Assembly (NCBI GenBank): GCA_001023535.1
Contig: CP011020.1
Coordinates: 1,840,121 to 1,904,120 of the forward strand
DNA: 64,000 nucleotides
DNA from: Pseudomonas chlororaphis
Lineage (GTDB): Bacteria; Pseudomonadota; Gammaproteobacteria; Pseudomonadales; Pseudomonadaceae
Reading direction: 5' to 3'
In this document: piece after piece, positions 7,917-16,670 of the stretch
How the letters are laid out: every line of letters starts with the position of its first letter
Numbering within the stretch: the first letter of the stretch is position 1
Made by a program: the position numbers and the translations under genes
Notes under the pieces: model-generated
Told to the model about the DNA's origin: nothing
Seen by the model: only the letters and a program-made list of their open reading frames with translations
Databases searched by the model: none

Positions 7917-9041
7917 ATGCCCCTGCTCGACAGCCCCTTCGCCCAGCTCGACCTGATCCGCCAGCCCGAACAGCAGAACGAACCGCTGCAAGCTTTTGAC
8001 GCGGCCGACGAATACCTGCTCGCCCACCTGGCCGAACAACAGCCCACGGCGCAGACCCGGGTCCTGGTGCTCAATGACGGCTTCGGCGCACTGGCCGCCA
8101 GCCTGGCCGGCAAGGTGGCCGTGACCAGCAGCGGCGACTCATTCCTGGCCCTGCAGGCGCTGGAGAAAAACCTGGTGCGTAATGGCCGGCCCTTCGATGC
8201 GGTGCCGACAGTGCCCGCCAGCGAAGCGTTGACCGGCCCCTTCGACCGTGTGCTGATCAAGGTGCCGAAAACCCTGGCGCTGCTGGAAGAACAATTGATC
8301 CGTCTGCAAGGGCAACTGGCGCCCGGCGCCCAGGTGATTGCCGGGGCCATGATCAAGCACCTGCCCCGCGCCGCCGGCGACTTGCTGGAGCGCTACATCG
8401 GCCCGGTGCAAGCGTCCCTGGCGGTGAAAAAGGCCCGCCTGTTGATCGCCACGCCAGAAGCCAAGGCGCCGGTCGTGTCCCCCTACCCCACCCGCTACTG
8501 GCTCGACGAACCCCACATCGAGCTGCGCAACCACGCCAATGTGTTCTGCCGCGAAGGCCTGGACATCGGCACCCGCGCCTTCCTGCCGCACCTGCCGAAA
8601 AATCTCGGCACGGCCGAGGTCGCGGACCTGGGCTGCGGCAACGGCGTGCTGGCCATCGCCAGCGCCCTGCAAAACCCTGAGGCCCGCTACACGCTGGTGG
8701 ATGAGTCGTACATGGCCGTGCAGTCGGCGGCCGAAAACTGGGCCGCCGCCCTGGGCGAGCGCGAGGTGACGCTGCGCGCCGGCGACGGGCTTGCCGGGCA
8801 ACCGGCGCAGTCGCTGGACGTGGTGCTGTGCAATCCGCCGTTCCACCAGCAGCAGGTCGTGGGGGATTTCCTCGCCTGGCGCATGTTCCAGCAGGCGCGC
8901 GAAGCCTTGGTCGTCGGCGGTGCCCTGTACATCGTCGGCAACCGACATTTGGGTTATCACAGCAAGCTGGCCCGGCTGTTCCGCGGCGTCGAGCAAGTGG
9001 CCGCGACGCCGAAGTTCGTCATCCTCAAGGCCCGCAAGTAG
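7917..9041 (+). CDS. rlmG: 23S rRNA (guanine-1835-N2)-methyltransferase RlmG
   Basis: RlmG transfers a methyl group from SAM to G1835 of 23S rRNA. At 374 residues it has the expected duplicated layout: a degenerate N-terminal methyltransferase-like domain (VLVLNDGFGALAASLAG) and an active C-terminal domain. The latter has VADLGCGNGVLAIAS (motif I) and VVLCNPPFHQQ (the NPPF motif IV of N2-guanine methyltransferases). The chain ends FVILKARK as in the family. The ATG at 7917 has only a weak upstream site. The gene is convergent with the DUF2474-cioBA operon, 13 bp away. Confidence 0.93.
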   Translation: MPLLDSPFAQLDLIRQPEQQNEPLQAFDAADEYLLAHLAEQQPTAQTRVLVLNDGFGALAASLAGKVAVTSSGDSFLALQALEKNLVRNGRPFDAVPTVPASEALTGPFDRVLIKVPKTLALLEEQLIRLQGQLAPGAQVIAGAMIKHLPRAAGDLLERYIGPVQASLAVKKARLLIATPEAKAPVVSPYPTRYWLDEPHIELRNHANVFCREGLDIGTRAFLPHLPKNLGTAEVADLGCGNGVLAIASALQNPEARYTLVDESYMAVQSAAENWAAALGEREVTLRAGDGLAGQPAQSLDVVLCNPPFHQQQVVGDFLAWRMFQQAREALVVGGALYIVGNRHLGYHSKLARLFRGVEQVAATPKFVILKARK

Positions 9042-9054
9042 CCACCACGGGAAC

Positions 9055-9219
9055 TCAGTGGGTGGTCAGGCCGGCGGCGTTCATGAACATCCGCATCAGG
9101 CTGGCCACGATGAACAGCGCCAGCACGCTGCCGGCCCAGATCATCGCCAGCCAACCCAGCCGCTGCCACAAGGGCTTTCGCTCGGCCGCCTCGATGTCCT
9201 TCAAGTCAGGTTTGGCCAT
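9055..9219 (-). CDS. DUF2474 small membrane protein of the cio operon
   Basis: This 54-residue protein has a charged N-terminus (MAKPDLKDIEAAERKPLWQRLGW) and one transmembrane helix (LAMIWAGSVLALFIVASLM). DUF2474 proteins sit downstream of bd-type oxidase genes in pseudomonads. They resemble in size and position the CydX/CydS small subunits that stabilise bd oxidases; that role here is an inference. It begins 20 bp after the cioB stop. GAGG sits seven bases before the chosen ATG. Confidence 0.8.
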   Translation of the reverse strand: MAKPDLKDIEAAERKPLWQRLGWLAMIWAGSVLALFIVASLMRMFMNAAGLTTH

Positions 9220-9239
9220 GTGCATGCCTCGCAGGTCGG

Positions 9240-10247
9240 TCAATGGTAGCCGTCGTCATGGGTCACCTTGCCGCGGAACACGTAGTAGCTCCAGAAGGTG
9301 TACACCAGGATCAACGGAATGATGAACAACGTGCCGACCAGCATGAAGCCCTGGCTCTGGGGCGGTGACGCGGCGTCCCAGATCGAGATGGACGGTGGCA
9401 CGATGTTCGGCCACAAGCTGATGCCCAACCCGCTGTAGCCGAGGAAAATCAGCACCAGCGTCAGGATGAACGGCGTGTAGTGGGCGTTGCGGGCCACCGC
9501 GCGGAACAGCCCGTACATGGTCACCAGCACCAGGATCGGCACCGGCAGGAACCAGAACAGGTTCGGCAGGGTGAACCAGCGCGCGGCAATGTCGGCATGG
9601 GCCAGCGGTGTCCAGAGGCTGACAATGCCAATCACCGCCAGCACCACGAACGCCAGCGGCCTGGCCAGATCATGCATCTGCTCCTGCAACTTGCCTTCGG
9701 TCTTCATGATCAGCCAGGTACAACCGAGCAAGGCGTAGGCGGCGATCAAGGCCAGGCCGCAGAACACCGTGAACGGCGTGAACCAGTCCAGGGACCCGCC
9801 GGCGAACTGGCGATTGACCACTTCGAAGCCGTCGATGAACGCCCCCAGCGCCACGCCCTGGAAGAAGGTCGCCGTCAGCGAACCGCCGATGAAGGCCTTG
9901 TCCCACAGGTGCCGCTTATGCGCCTTGGCCTTGAAGCGGAATTCGAAGGCCACGCCCCGGAAGATCAGGCCGATGAGCATCAGGATCAATGGCAGGTACA
10001 GGGCCGATAACACCACCGAATAAGCCAGCGGAAACGCCCCGAACAGCCCTGCGCCGCCCAGCACCAGCCAGGTCTCGTTGCCGTCCCAGACCGGCGCGAC
10101 GGTGTTCATCATGACGTCACGGTCGCGCTCGCCCTTGATGAAGGGGAAGAGAATGCCGATCCCCAGGTCGAAACCGTCCATGATCACGTACATCATGATG
10201 CCGAAGATGATGACCACGGCCCAGATCAGCGGAAGATCAATACCCAT
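9240..10247 (-). CDS. cioB: Cyanide-insensitive quinol oxidase subunit II
   Basis: This is the 335-residue CydB/CioB subunit, an inner-membrane protein with multiple helices. Family landmarks are visible: MDGFDLGIGILFPF near residue 25, NTVAPVWDGNETWLVLGGAGLFGAFPLAY near 48-76, and a C-terminal FWSYYVFRGKV. With CioA it oxidises ubiquinol and reduces O2 without pumping protons through a haem-copper centre. It starts 3 bp after the cioA stop, so the genes are probably translationally coupled, and DUF2474 follows 20 bp downstream. Confidence 0.95.
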   Translation of the reverse strand: MGIDLPLIWAVVIIFGIMMYVIMDGFDLGIGILFPFIKGERDRDVMMNTVAPVWDGNETWLVLGGAGLFGAFPLAYSVVLSALYLPLILMLIGLIFRGVAFEFRFKAKAHKRHLWDKAFIGGSLTATFFQGVALGAFIDGFEVVNRQFAGGSLDWFTPFTVFCGLALIAAYALLGCTWLIMKTEGKLQEQMHDLARPLAFVVLAVIGIVSLWTPLAHADIAARWFTLPNLFWFLPVPILVLVTMYGLFRAVARNAHYTPFILTLVLIFLGYSGLGISLWPNIVPPSISIWDAASPPQSQGFMLVGTLFIIPLILVYTFWSYYVFRGKVTHDDGYH

Positions 10248-10250
10248 GGT

Positions 10251-11690
10251 TCAATTCTCCTTGTTCGCGCGGTCGTTGTGGTCCATGTCGTCGTCGCCTT
10301 CGTCGGCGGCCGACAAGGGTCGGGCCGGGGTGCGTTTCTGGCCTGGGCCACCGTCGCTCGGCTCGGCTTCGTGGGCCTCCGGCCCCTTGCGCACCAGGCG
10401 CATCATGTAGCTCAGCCCAGCGCCGAACAGCGCGAAATACACCACGACAAACAGCACCAGGGTGATGCTCATCTGCGCGACGCTGTGGCCGGACGAAGCA
10501 TCGGCCGTGCGCATCAGGCCGTAGACGACCCACGGCTGGCGGCCGATTTCGGTGGTGAACCAGCCCGCCAGGATCGCGATCAACCCGGACGGCCCCATCC
10601 ACAGCACCATGTGCAGGAAAGGCCGGGATTGGTAGATCCGGTCATTGCGGCGCAGCCACAAGCTGCACAGGCCGGTGAAGATCATCAGCAGGCCCAGGCC
10701 CACCATGACCCGGAACGACCAGAACACGATGGTCGAATTCGGACGATCCTCGGGTGGAAACTCCTTGAGGGCCGGCACCTGCTTGTCCAGGCTGTGGGTC
10801 AGGATCAGGCTGCCCAGGTAGGGAATTTCCACGGCAAAGCGGGTTTTCTCCGCCTGCATGTCGGGCAGGCCGAACAGGATCAGCGGAGTCGGCTCGTTGC
10901 CGACGTTTTCCCAGTGGCCTTCGATGGCCGCGATCTTCGCCGGTTGGTGCTTGAGGGTGTTGAGGCCGTGGAAGTCGCCGATCACTGCCTGTATCGGCGC
11001 CACCAGCAAGGCCATCCACATCGCCATCGACAGCATCCGGCGGATCGCCGGGGTGTCACGGCCGCGCAGCAGGTGCCAGGCCGCCGAAGAGCCAACGAAG
11101 AACGCGGTAGCGACGAACGCCGCGGTCGACATGTGCAACAGGCGATAAGGGAATGAAGGGTTGAACACCACCGCCAGCCAGTCCACCGGGATCACTCGCC
11201 CGTCGACGATCTCGTAGCCCTGCGGGGTCTGCATCCAGCTGTTGGAGGACAGGATCCAGAACGTCGAGATCAGCGTGCCGATCGCCACCATGACCGTGGA
11301 AAAGAAGTGCAGGCCACGGCCGACGCGGTTCCAGCCGAACAGCATCACACCGAGGAAGCCGGCTTCGAGGAAGAACGCCGTGAGCACCTCGTAGGTCAGC
11401 AGCGGCCCGGTCACCGCCCCGGCGAAGTCGGAGAACCGGCTCCAGTTGGTGCCGAACTGATAGGCCATGACCAACCCGGACACCACGCCCATGCCGAAGT
11501 TGACGGCAAAGATCTTCGACCAGAAGTGGTACAGGTCACGGTAGGTGTCGTCTCGGGTCTTGAGCCACAGGCCTTCGAGCACCGCGAGGTAACTCGCCAG
11601 GCCGATGGTGATCGCCGGAAACAGGATATGGAACGAGATGGTGAACGCGAACTGGATTCGGGCGAGATCGAGCGCCTCCAAACCGAACAT
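10251..11690 (-). CDS. cioA: Cyanide-insensitive quinol oxidase subunit I
   Basis: This is the haem-bearing bd-type oxidase subunit, 479 residues. The axial His is in SFHILFPAITIG near residue 21, and GRQPW, the bd subunit I signature, is in TEIGRQPWVVYGL. The periplasmic Q-loop is short, which places it in the CIO subfamily rather than long-Q-loop CydA. CIO enzymes let pseudomonads respire in cyanide or low oxygen. The C-terminal tail is hydrophilic. It is first in a cioA-cioB-DUF2474 operon, with a perfect ANR/FNR box about 155 bp upstream of the start. Confidence 0.94.
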   Translation of the reverse strand: MFGLEALDLARIQFAFTISFHILFPAITIGLASYLAVLEGLWLKTRDDTYRDLYHFWSKIFAVNFGMGVVSGLVMAYQFGTNWSRFSDFAGAVTGPLLTYEVLTAFFLEAGFLGVMLFGWNRVGRGLHFFSTVMVAIGTLISTFWILSSNSWMQTPQGYEIVDGRVIPVDWLAVVFNPSFPYRLLHMSTAAFVATAFFVGSSAAWHLLRGRDTPAIRRMLSMAMWMALLVAPIQAVIGDFHGLNTLKHQPAKIAAIEGHWENVGNEPTPLILFGLPDMQAEKTRFAVEIPYLGSLILTHSLDKQVPALKEFPPEDRPNSTIVFWSFRVMVGLGLLMIFTGLCSLWLRRNDRIYQSRPFLHMVLWMGPSGLIAILAGWFTTEIGRQPWVVYGLMRTADASSGHSVAQMSITLVLFVVVYFALFGAGLSYMMRLVRKGPEAHEAEPSDGGPGQKRTPARPLSAADEGDDDMDHNDRANKEN

Positions 11691-11844
11691 AAGTCTTCCT
11701 CTGTCAGGTAAAACCGGCTGCGGGCGAGGCTTGCATCACCGCCTCCAGGGATATGGAGTGCGATGCTTTTCAAATCGTTCTTTTTAAACCGTCACAACGC
11801 AGGATTCTGGCCGGATGGCCGCCAGCCCAGCACCCGGCAGGGTA

Positions 11845-11858
11845 TTGATCTGGATCAA
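11845..11858. promoter_or_regulatory. ANR/FNR box in the cioA-MFS divergent region
   Basis: TTGAT-CTGG-ATCAA is an exact match to the ANR/FNR consensus TTGAT-N4-ATCAA. It lies in the 401 bp between cioA (start 11690) and the MFS gene (start 12092). ANR is known to control cioAB in P. aeruginosa, so cioA is the likelier target. I see nothing else distinct in the rest of this gap. Confidence 0.8.
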
Positions 11859-12091
11859 GCAATGATCAAAGAGTAGTCGCATTATGGCCGATGGACGGCG
11901 TGGTCTTTTGTCGCGTGACAGGTTGACTCAGCGACAATTGATAGCATCCGGCCGGGGCACCATCAGCCAACCGTGGCGAGGGAGGTGCTCTGGTCAAAAT
12001 CGATGTTTGGCTAACTATTTTTCCCACCACCGCAACTTCCGGTTACAGCTCGGTGATAATCTCATTGCCTTCATCACCGGACCTCTTCCAG

Positions 12092-13330
12092 ATGCCCAGC
12101 CAAGCGCCGCTGCTGCTCCGTCACCATCGTCCCTTCATTGCCTTCTGGCTGGCCCGGATCTTCACCGCCAGCGGCTTCCAGATGCTGACCGTGGCCATCG
12201 GCTGGAACCTCTATCAACTGACCGGCAATGTCCTGGACCTGGGGCTTGTGGGCCTGGTGGAATTCGCGCCGCGCGTGCTGTTCATGCTCCACACCGGGCA
12301 CGTGGCCGACCGTTATGACCGGCGCAAGGTCGCGGCCCTCTGCCAGTCGTTGCAGGCGATGATCGCCCTGGCGCTGGTGATCGGCAGCGCCACCGACAAC
12401 GTCACGCGGGAGATGATTTTCATCCTCGCCTTCCTGCTCGGCGCTGCCCGCTCGTTCGAAATGCCGACCACCCAGGCACTGCTGCCGAGCATCGTGCCGG
12501 CCGCGCTGTTTCCACGGGCCGTGGCCGCCGCCCAATCGGCCCAGCAGTCAGCCACCATCGTCGCCCCGGCCCTCGGCGGCCTGCTTTATGCCTTTGGCAG
12601 TGTCTGGGTCTATGGGCCGACCGTGCTGCTCTACGTCATCGCCTGCTGCCTGATGCTCAATCTCCCGGCCCGGCAAACCCCGTTGAACAAAGGCAAGGCG
12701 ACGATGGACTCGTTGCTGGCCGGGATTCGCTTCATCCGCAGCCGCCCGGATATCCTCGGGGCGATCTCCCTGGACCTGTTCGCGGTGTTGCTCGGCGGTG
12801 CGACGGCGCTGCTGCCGGTATTCGCCAAGGACATCCTGCTCACCGGTCCCTGGGGCCTTGGCCTGTTGCGTTCGGCGCCCGCGGTCGGGGCGTTGCTGAT
12901 GTCGTTGTGGTTGGCGCGGTTCGCCGTGGAGCGCAAGGTCGGCCGGGTGATGTTCACCGCCGTGGGCGTGTTCGGCGTCGCCACCATTGCCTTCGGCCTT
13001 TCGACGTCGTTCTGGTTTTCCCTGGCGGTGCTGGTGGTGCTCGGCGCGGCGGACATGATCAGCATGGTGATCCGCGCCTCCTTCGTACAACTGGAAACCC
13101 CGGACGAAATGCGCGGCCGCGTCAGCGCGGTGAACGGGTTGTTCATCGGCGCCTCGAACCAGTTGGGCGAGTTCGAGTCCGGCCTCACCGCCCACTGGTT
13201 CGGCACGGTGCCGGCGGTGGTCATGGGCGGTGTCGGCACGCTGCTGGTGACCGGAGTCTGGATCAAGCTGTTCCCGACCCTGGCCCAGCGCGACCGGATG
13301 CACGAGCCGGTCGCCGAGGCGACACCCTAG
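12092..13330 (+). CDS. MFS transporter, EntS/MFS_3-like
   Basis: This is a 412-residue major facilitator with about 12 helices, of the EntS-like (MFS_3) type used for export of siderophores or other small molecules. The loop 2-3 motif is GHVADRYDRRKVAAL. The family stretch ARSFEMPTTQALLPSIVP and the C-terminal-half segment PDEMRGRVSAVNGLFIGASNQLGEFESG are both visible. The start MPSQAPLLLRHHRPFIAFW fits the family; an in-frame GTG lies 13 codons upstream and no strong ribosome site favours either. The substrate is unknown. Its stop codon TAG is part of the CTAG duplicated by the MITE that follows immediately. Confidence 0.85.
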   Translation: MPSQAPLLLRHHRPFIAFWLARIFTASGFQMLTVAIGWNLYQLTGNVLDLGLVGLVEFAPRVLFMLHTGHVADRYDRRKVAALCQSLQAMIALALVIGSATDNVTREMIFILAFLLGAARSFEMPTTQALLPSIVPAALFPRAVAAAQSAQQSATIVAPALGGLLYAFGSVWVYGPTVLLYVIACCLMLNLPARQTPLNKGKATMDSLLAGIRFIRSRPDILGAISLDLFAVLLGGATALLPVFAKDILLTGPWGLGLLRSAPAVGALLMSLWLARFAVERKVGRVMFTAVGVFGVATIAFGLSTSFWFSLAVLVVLGAADMISMVIRASFVQLETPDEMRGRVSAVNGLFIGASNQLGEFESGLTAHWFGTVPAVVMGGVGTLLVTGVWIKLFPTLAQRDRMHEPVAEATP

Positions 13331-13482
13331 GCTCTGTCTGAAAAGCCTTAATACTCGTTCATGCTGCGTTGAAAACCGGCTCGGAATGCTCATTTACTCC
13401 AGTAAAGTCGAGCGCGACCCCGGCCGTTCCTCGCCGGTTTTCGCCTTGCCTGACCTTCGTCTCAAGACTTTTCAAACAGACC
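13331..13482. mobile_element. MITE-like element, copy 1 (152 bp, CTAG target duplication)
   Basis: The element is flanked by direct CTAG repeats at 13327-13330 and 13483-13486. Its ends GCTCTGTCTGAAAAGCCTT and, on the other strand, GGTCTGTTTGAAAAGTCTT match at 16 of 19 positions. The inner part has a further palindrome, TTTAC-TCCA-GTAAA, near the centre. It codes for nothing. A related copy in inverted orientation is at 18041-18193. The CTAG duplication and terminal repeats fit passive mobilisation by an IS5- or IS1182-like transposase, but no transposase gene is in the window. Confidence 0.85.
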
Positions 13483-15684
13483 CTAGAGCAACGTGTCGAG
13501 GGTGATGGGGAAATCCCGCACCCGCTTGCCGGTGGCGTGGTAGATCGCATTCGCCACGGCCGCCGCCACGCCGACGATGCCGATTTCTCCCACGCCCTTG
13601 GAACCGAGCGCGTTGACGATCTCGTCCTGCTCGTCGACAAAGATCACTTCGATGTCGCCGATGTCCGCGTTTACCGGCAAGTGGTACTCGGCCAGGCTGT
13701 GGTTCATGTGCCGGCCCAGGGCGTGGTCGGTGAGGGTTTCCTCGTGCAGCGCCATGCCGATGCCCCAGACCACGCCACCGAGGATCTGGCTGCGCGCGGT
13801 TTTCGGGTTGACCACCCGCCCGGCGGCGATGGCGCTGACCACCCGGCTGACCTTCACCGTGCCCAGGTCTTCATCCACCCGGACTTCGACAAACACCGCC
13901 GAGTGCGTCGCGGTGGCGTAGGCCTTGCGCTTTTCATCCGGCTCGGCGGTGACTTGGGCTTGCACGGGTATCTCGGCGCTTTTTCTTGCCAGCGCCGCCA
14001 GGGCGACCTGAGCCTCGCCAAAGCGCAGTTGCCCATCGGCGAAGGTGACTTGCTCAAGGGTCGCACCGCTGAAGTCCGGACAGGTCTGCCAGGCCACGGC
14101 CAGCAGTTTCTCCTTCAGTGCTTCGCAGGCCTGCTGCACGGCCGTGCCGACCGATGACACGGTGAACGAGCCGCCTTGCAGCGGCGCGGTCGGCAGTGAT
14201 GAGTCACCGAGGACAAAGGTGATGTCTGCCACGGGCACGCCTGACGCCTCGGCGGCGATCTGGGTCATGACCGTGTAGGTGCCGGTGCCGATGTCCGTGG
14301 TGGCGCTGCTGACCGTGAGTTTACCGTCCGCGTCCAGGGACGCCCGGGCGCTGGCCTTCTGCTGCATGGCTTCCCATACGCCGCCGGCCATCCCCCAGCC
14401 CACCAGTTGCCGGCCTTCGCGCATGCTGCGCGGCTCGGGGTTGCGCTTGTCCCAACCAAAGCGACGAGCCCCCTGGGCGTAGCACTCGCGCAGCTCCTTG
14501 CTGGAGTACGGCTTGTCTTCGTTTTCGTTGCGCTCGGCGTAGTTGTTCAAGCGCAACTGGACGGGATCGATCGCCAGGGCGCAGGCCAGTTCATCCATGG
14601 CGCACTCAAGGCCGATCAACCCGAGCGCGGCACCGGGGGCGCGCATGTCCAGCGGCGTGTAGACGTCCAGCGGCACCAGTTTGTAGCTCAGCTCGACGTT
14701 GTCGCAGTGATAGAGCATGCCGCTCCACTCCACCACGTGTTCGGTGAAATCCTCGAAACGCGAGGTCTGGCCGACAGCACTGTGCGCCACCGCCAGCAAC
14801 CGCCCATTGGCCGCGGCTCCCAATTGCAGACGCTGGAACGTGCGCGGCCGGTAGCCGAAGGTGAACATCTGCTGGCGGGTCAGGCTGACCCGCACCGAAC
14901 GCTTGAGGGCTAGCGCCGCCATCACCCCCAACGCCAATTGATACTGCGGCCGCAGCCCTGAGCCAAAGGCGCCGCCGACGAACGCGGCAAACACGCGGAC
15001 CTGGTCTTTCTCCAGGCCGAATACCTTCTGCACATAGGCCTGGCAGTTCTGCGTGCCTTGGGTCTTGTCATGGATGTGCAGGCTGCCGTCAGGCTGATAC
15101 AGCACGGTGCAGGCATGAGGCTCCATCGGGTTGTGGTGTTCGATCGGTGTGCTGTAGGACACATCCACACTCAGCGCCGCACTGGCGTACTCGCCCTGGA
15201 AATTTCCACGGGGCTTGGGCAGTTCGGCCGGTGCCGGATAGGCCTCGCCTTGCAGGAGGGCCAGGTCGGTCTGATGGTCCTGGACCTCGTATTCGATCTC
15301 GACCAGCGAGCCGGCATAACGGGCCAGTTCGAGGTTCTGCGCAACCACCAGGGCCAGCGGCTGGCCGCTGTAGAGCACCTCATCGTTGTACAGCGGCCGG
15401 AACGGCGAGCCATCCGCCGCGTCGGCGTCCTGGTAGGGCTCATCGTAGCTGGCGACCCGGGGCCGGTTGGTATGGTCGATGACGGCGACGACCCCAGGCA
15501 GCGCCAAGGCTTTGGAGGCGTCGATGCGCAGCACCCGGCCGCGGGCGATGGTGCCCGACACGACACTGCCGTACAGCAAGCCGTCTTCGGGGTATTCGCC
15601 GGCATAGCGGGCCTGACCCGTCACCTTGAGCAGGCCATCGACCCGGTCCAGTGGCTGCCCTATGGATTTGCTCGGAGCATTCAT
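13483..15684 (-). CDS. Molybdenum-cofactor subunit of aldehyde oxidoreductase (PaoC/YagR-like)
   Basis: This is the large catalytic subunit of a xanthine-oxidase-family molybdoenzyme, 733 residues. RVDGLLKVTGQARYAGEY starts the conserved N-terminal domain. FVGGAFGSGLRPQYQLA is a cofactor-binding loop, and KGVGEIGIVGVAAAVANAIYHATG near the C-terminus carries the catalytic Glu. The best fit is PaoC-type aldehyde oxidoreductase rather than xanthine dehydrogenase, judging from subunit order and sizes. It overlaps the FAD subunit by ATGA. Its stop codon uses the CTAG target duplication of MITE copy 1. No dedicated maturation factor of PaoD/XdhC type lies in the window. Confidence 0.88.
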   Translation of the reverse strand: MNAPSKSIGQPLDRVDGLLKVTGQARYAGEYPEDGLLYGSVVSGTIARGRVLRIDASKALALPGVVAVIDHTNRPRVASYDEPYQDADAADGSPFRPLYNDEVLYSGQPLALVVAQNLELARYAGSLVEIEYEVQDHQTDLALLQGEAYPAPAELPKPRGNFQGEYASAALSVDVSYSTPIEHHNPMEPHACTVLYQPDGSLHIHDKTQGTQNCQAYVQKVFGLEKDQVRVFAAFVGGAFGSGLRPQYQLALGVMAALALKRSVRVSLTRQQMFTFGYRPRTFQRLQLGAAANGRLLAVAHSAVGQTSRFEDFTEHVVEWSGMLYHCDNVELSYKLVPLDVYTPLDMRAPGAALGLIGLECAMDELACALAIDPVQLRLNNYAERNENEDKPYSSKELRECYAQGARRFGWDKRNPEPRSMREGRQLVGWGMAGGVWEAMQQKASARASLDADGKLTVSSATTDIGTGTYTVMTQIAAEASGVPVADITFVLGDSSLPTAPLQGGSFTVSSVGTAVQQACEALKEKLLAVAWQTCPDFSGATLEQVTFADGQLRFGEAQVALAALARKSAEIPVQAQVTAEPDEKRKAYATATHSAVFVEVRVDEDLGTVKVSRVVSAIAAGRVVNPKTARSQILGGVVWGIGMALHEETLTDHALGRHMNHSLAEYHLPVNADIGDIEVIFVDEQDEIVNALGSKGVGEIGIVGVAAAVANAIYHATGKRVRDFPITLDTLL

Positions 15685-16670
15685 TTGGCTTGCCCTCCCA
15701 GTGCGGCATCGCTCAAGGCGCGCACGATCGCCCGGCGCGCCAACCTGACCTTGAAGCCGTTGTGTTCCAGCGGTTCAGCGTTTTGCAGCAGCGCGTCGGC
15801 AGCGGCGGTGAAGGTTTCGCGGCTGACGGTCTGGCCGCTCAGCCAGCTTTCCACCGCCCGGTCACGCCAGGGCTTGTGCGCTACGCCTCCCAGGGCCAGG
15901 CGCGCCTGGCGGATCACCGGTCCGTCGAGTTCCAGCGCCGCCGCCACCGACACCAGCGCAAAGGCGTAGGAGGCTCGGTCACGGACCTTCAGGTAGTGAC
16001 TGTGCTCGGCAAAACCAGCGGCCGGCAGTTCGATGGCGGTGATCAGTTCATCGTCGGCCAGTTGGTTATCCCGCTCCGGGGCATCGCCGGGCAGGCGGTG
16101 GAAGTCGGCGAACTCGATGGTCCGCGCCCCGCCCCGGCCCAGCACATGGACCACCGCTTCCAGGGCCGCCAAGGCCACGCACATGTCGGACGGATGCGTC
16201 GCGACGCACTGGTCGCTGGCACCGAAAATCGCGTGGATCCGGTTCAGCCCGCTGCGCGCCGGGCAGCCGCTGCCAGGCTGGCGTTTGTTGCACGGCACGT
16301 TGGCGTCGTAGAAGTAGTAGCAGCGGGTGCGTTGCAACAGGTTGCCACCGGTGCTGGCCATGTTGCGCAGTTGCGGCGAGGCGCCCGCCAGGATCGCCTG
16401 GGACAGCAGCGGGTAGCGGCGCTCGATCCACGGATGCCAGGCCAGGTCGGCATTGCTCACCAAGGCGCCGATCATCACCCCACCCGATGGGGTTTCGCTG
16501 AGGTCCGCCAGGGGCAGCCCGGTGATGTCGATCAGGTGCGCCGGGCGGGTGAGGTTCTCCTTCATCAGGTCCAGCAGGTTGGTGCCACCGGCGATGAAGC
16601 GCGACACCGGGCTCGACAGGTCGATGGCAGCCTGCACGGTCTCAGGCTTGCTGTATTGAAAGGGGTTCAT
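15681..16670 (-). CDS. FAD-binding subunit of aldehyde oxidoreductase (PaoB/YagS-like)
   Basis: This is the 329-residue electron-transfer subunit. FAD-binding segments FIAGGTNLLDLMKENL (residues 25-40) and ASTGGNLLQRTRC (105-117) are clear. Four cysteines at 117, 127, 136 and 155 lie in an inserted loop that in E. coli PaoB holds an extra [4Fe-4S] cluster, so this subunit probably carries one too. The start MNPFQYSKPE overlaps the stop of the 2Fe-2S subunit by ATGA, and its own stop overlaps the next start in the same way. The three genes therefore form a tightly coupled operon. Confidence 0.88.
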   Translation of the reverse strand: MNPFQYSKPETVQAAIDLSSPVSRFIAGGTNLLDLMKENLTRPAHLIDITGLPLADLSETPSGGVMIGALVSNADLAWHPWIERRYPLLSQAILAGASPQLRNMASTGGNLLQRTRCYYFYDANVPCNKRQPGSGCPARSGLNRIHAIFGASDQCVATHPSDMCVALAALEAVVHVLGRGGARTIEFADFHRLPGDAPERDNQLADDELITAIELPAAGFAEHSHYLKVRDRASYAFALVSVAAALELDGPVIRQARLALGGVAHKPWRDRAVESWLSGQTVSRETFTAAADALLQNAEPLEHNGFKVRLARRAIVRALSDAALGGQAK

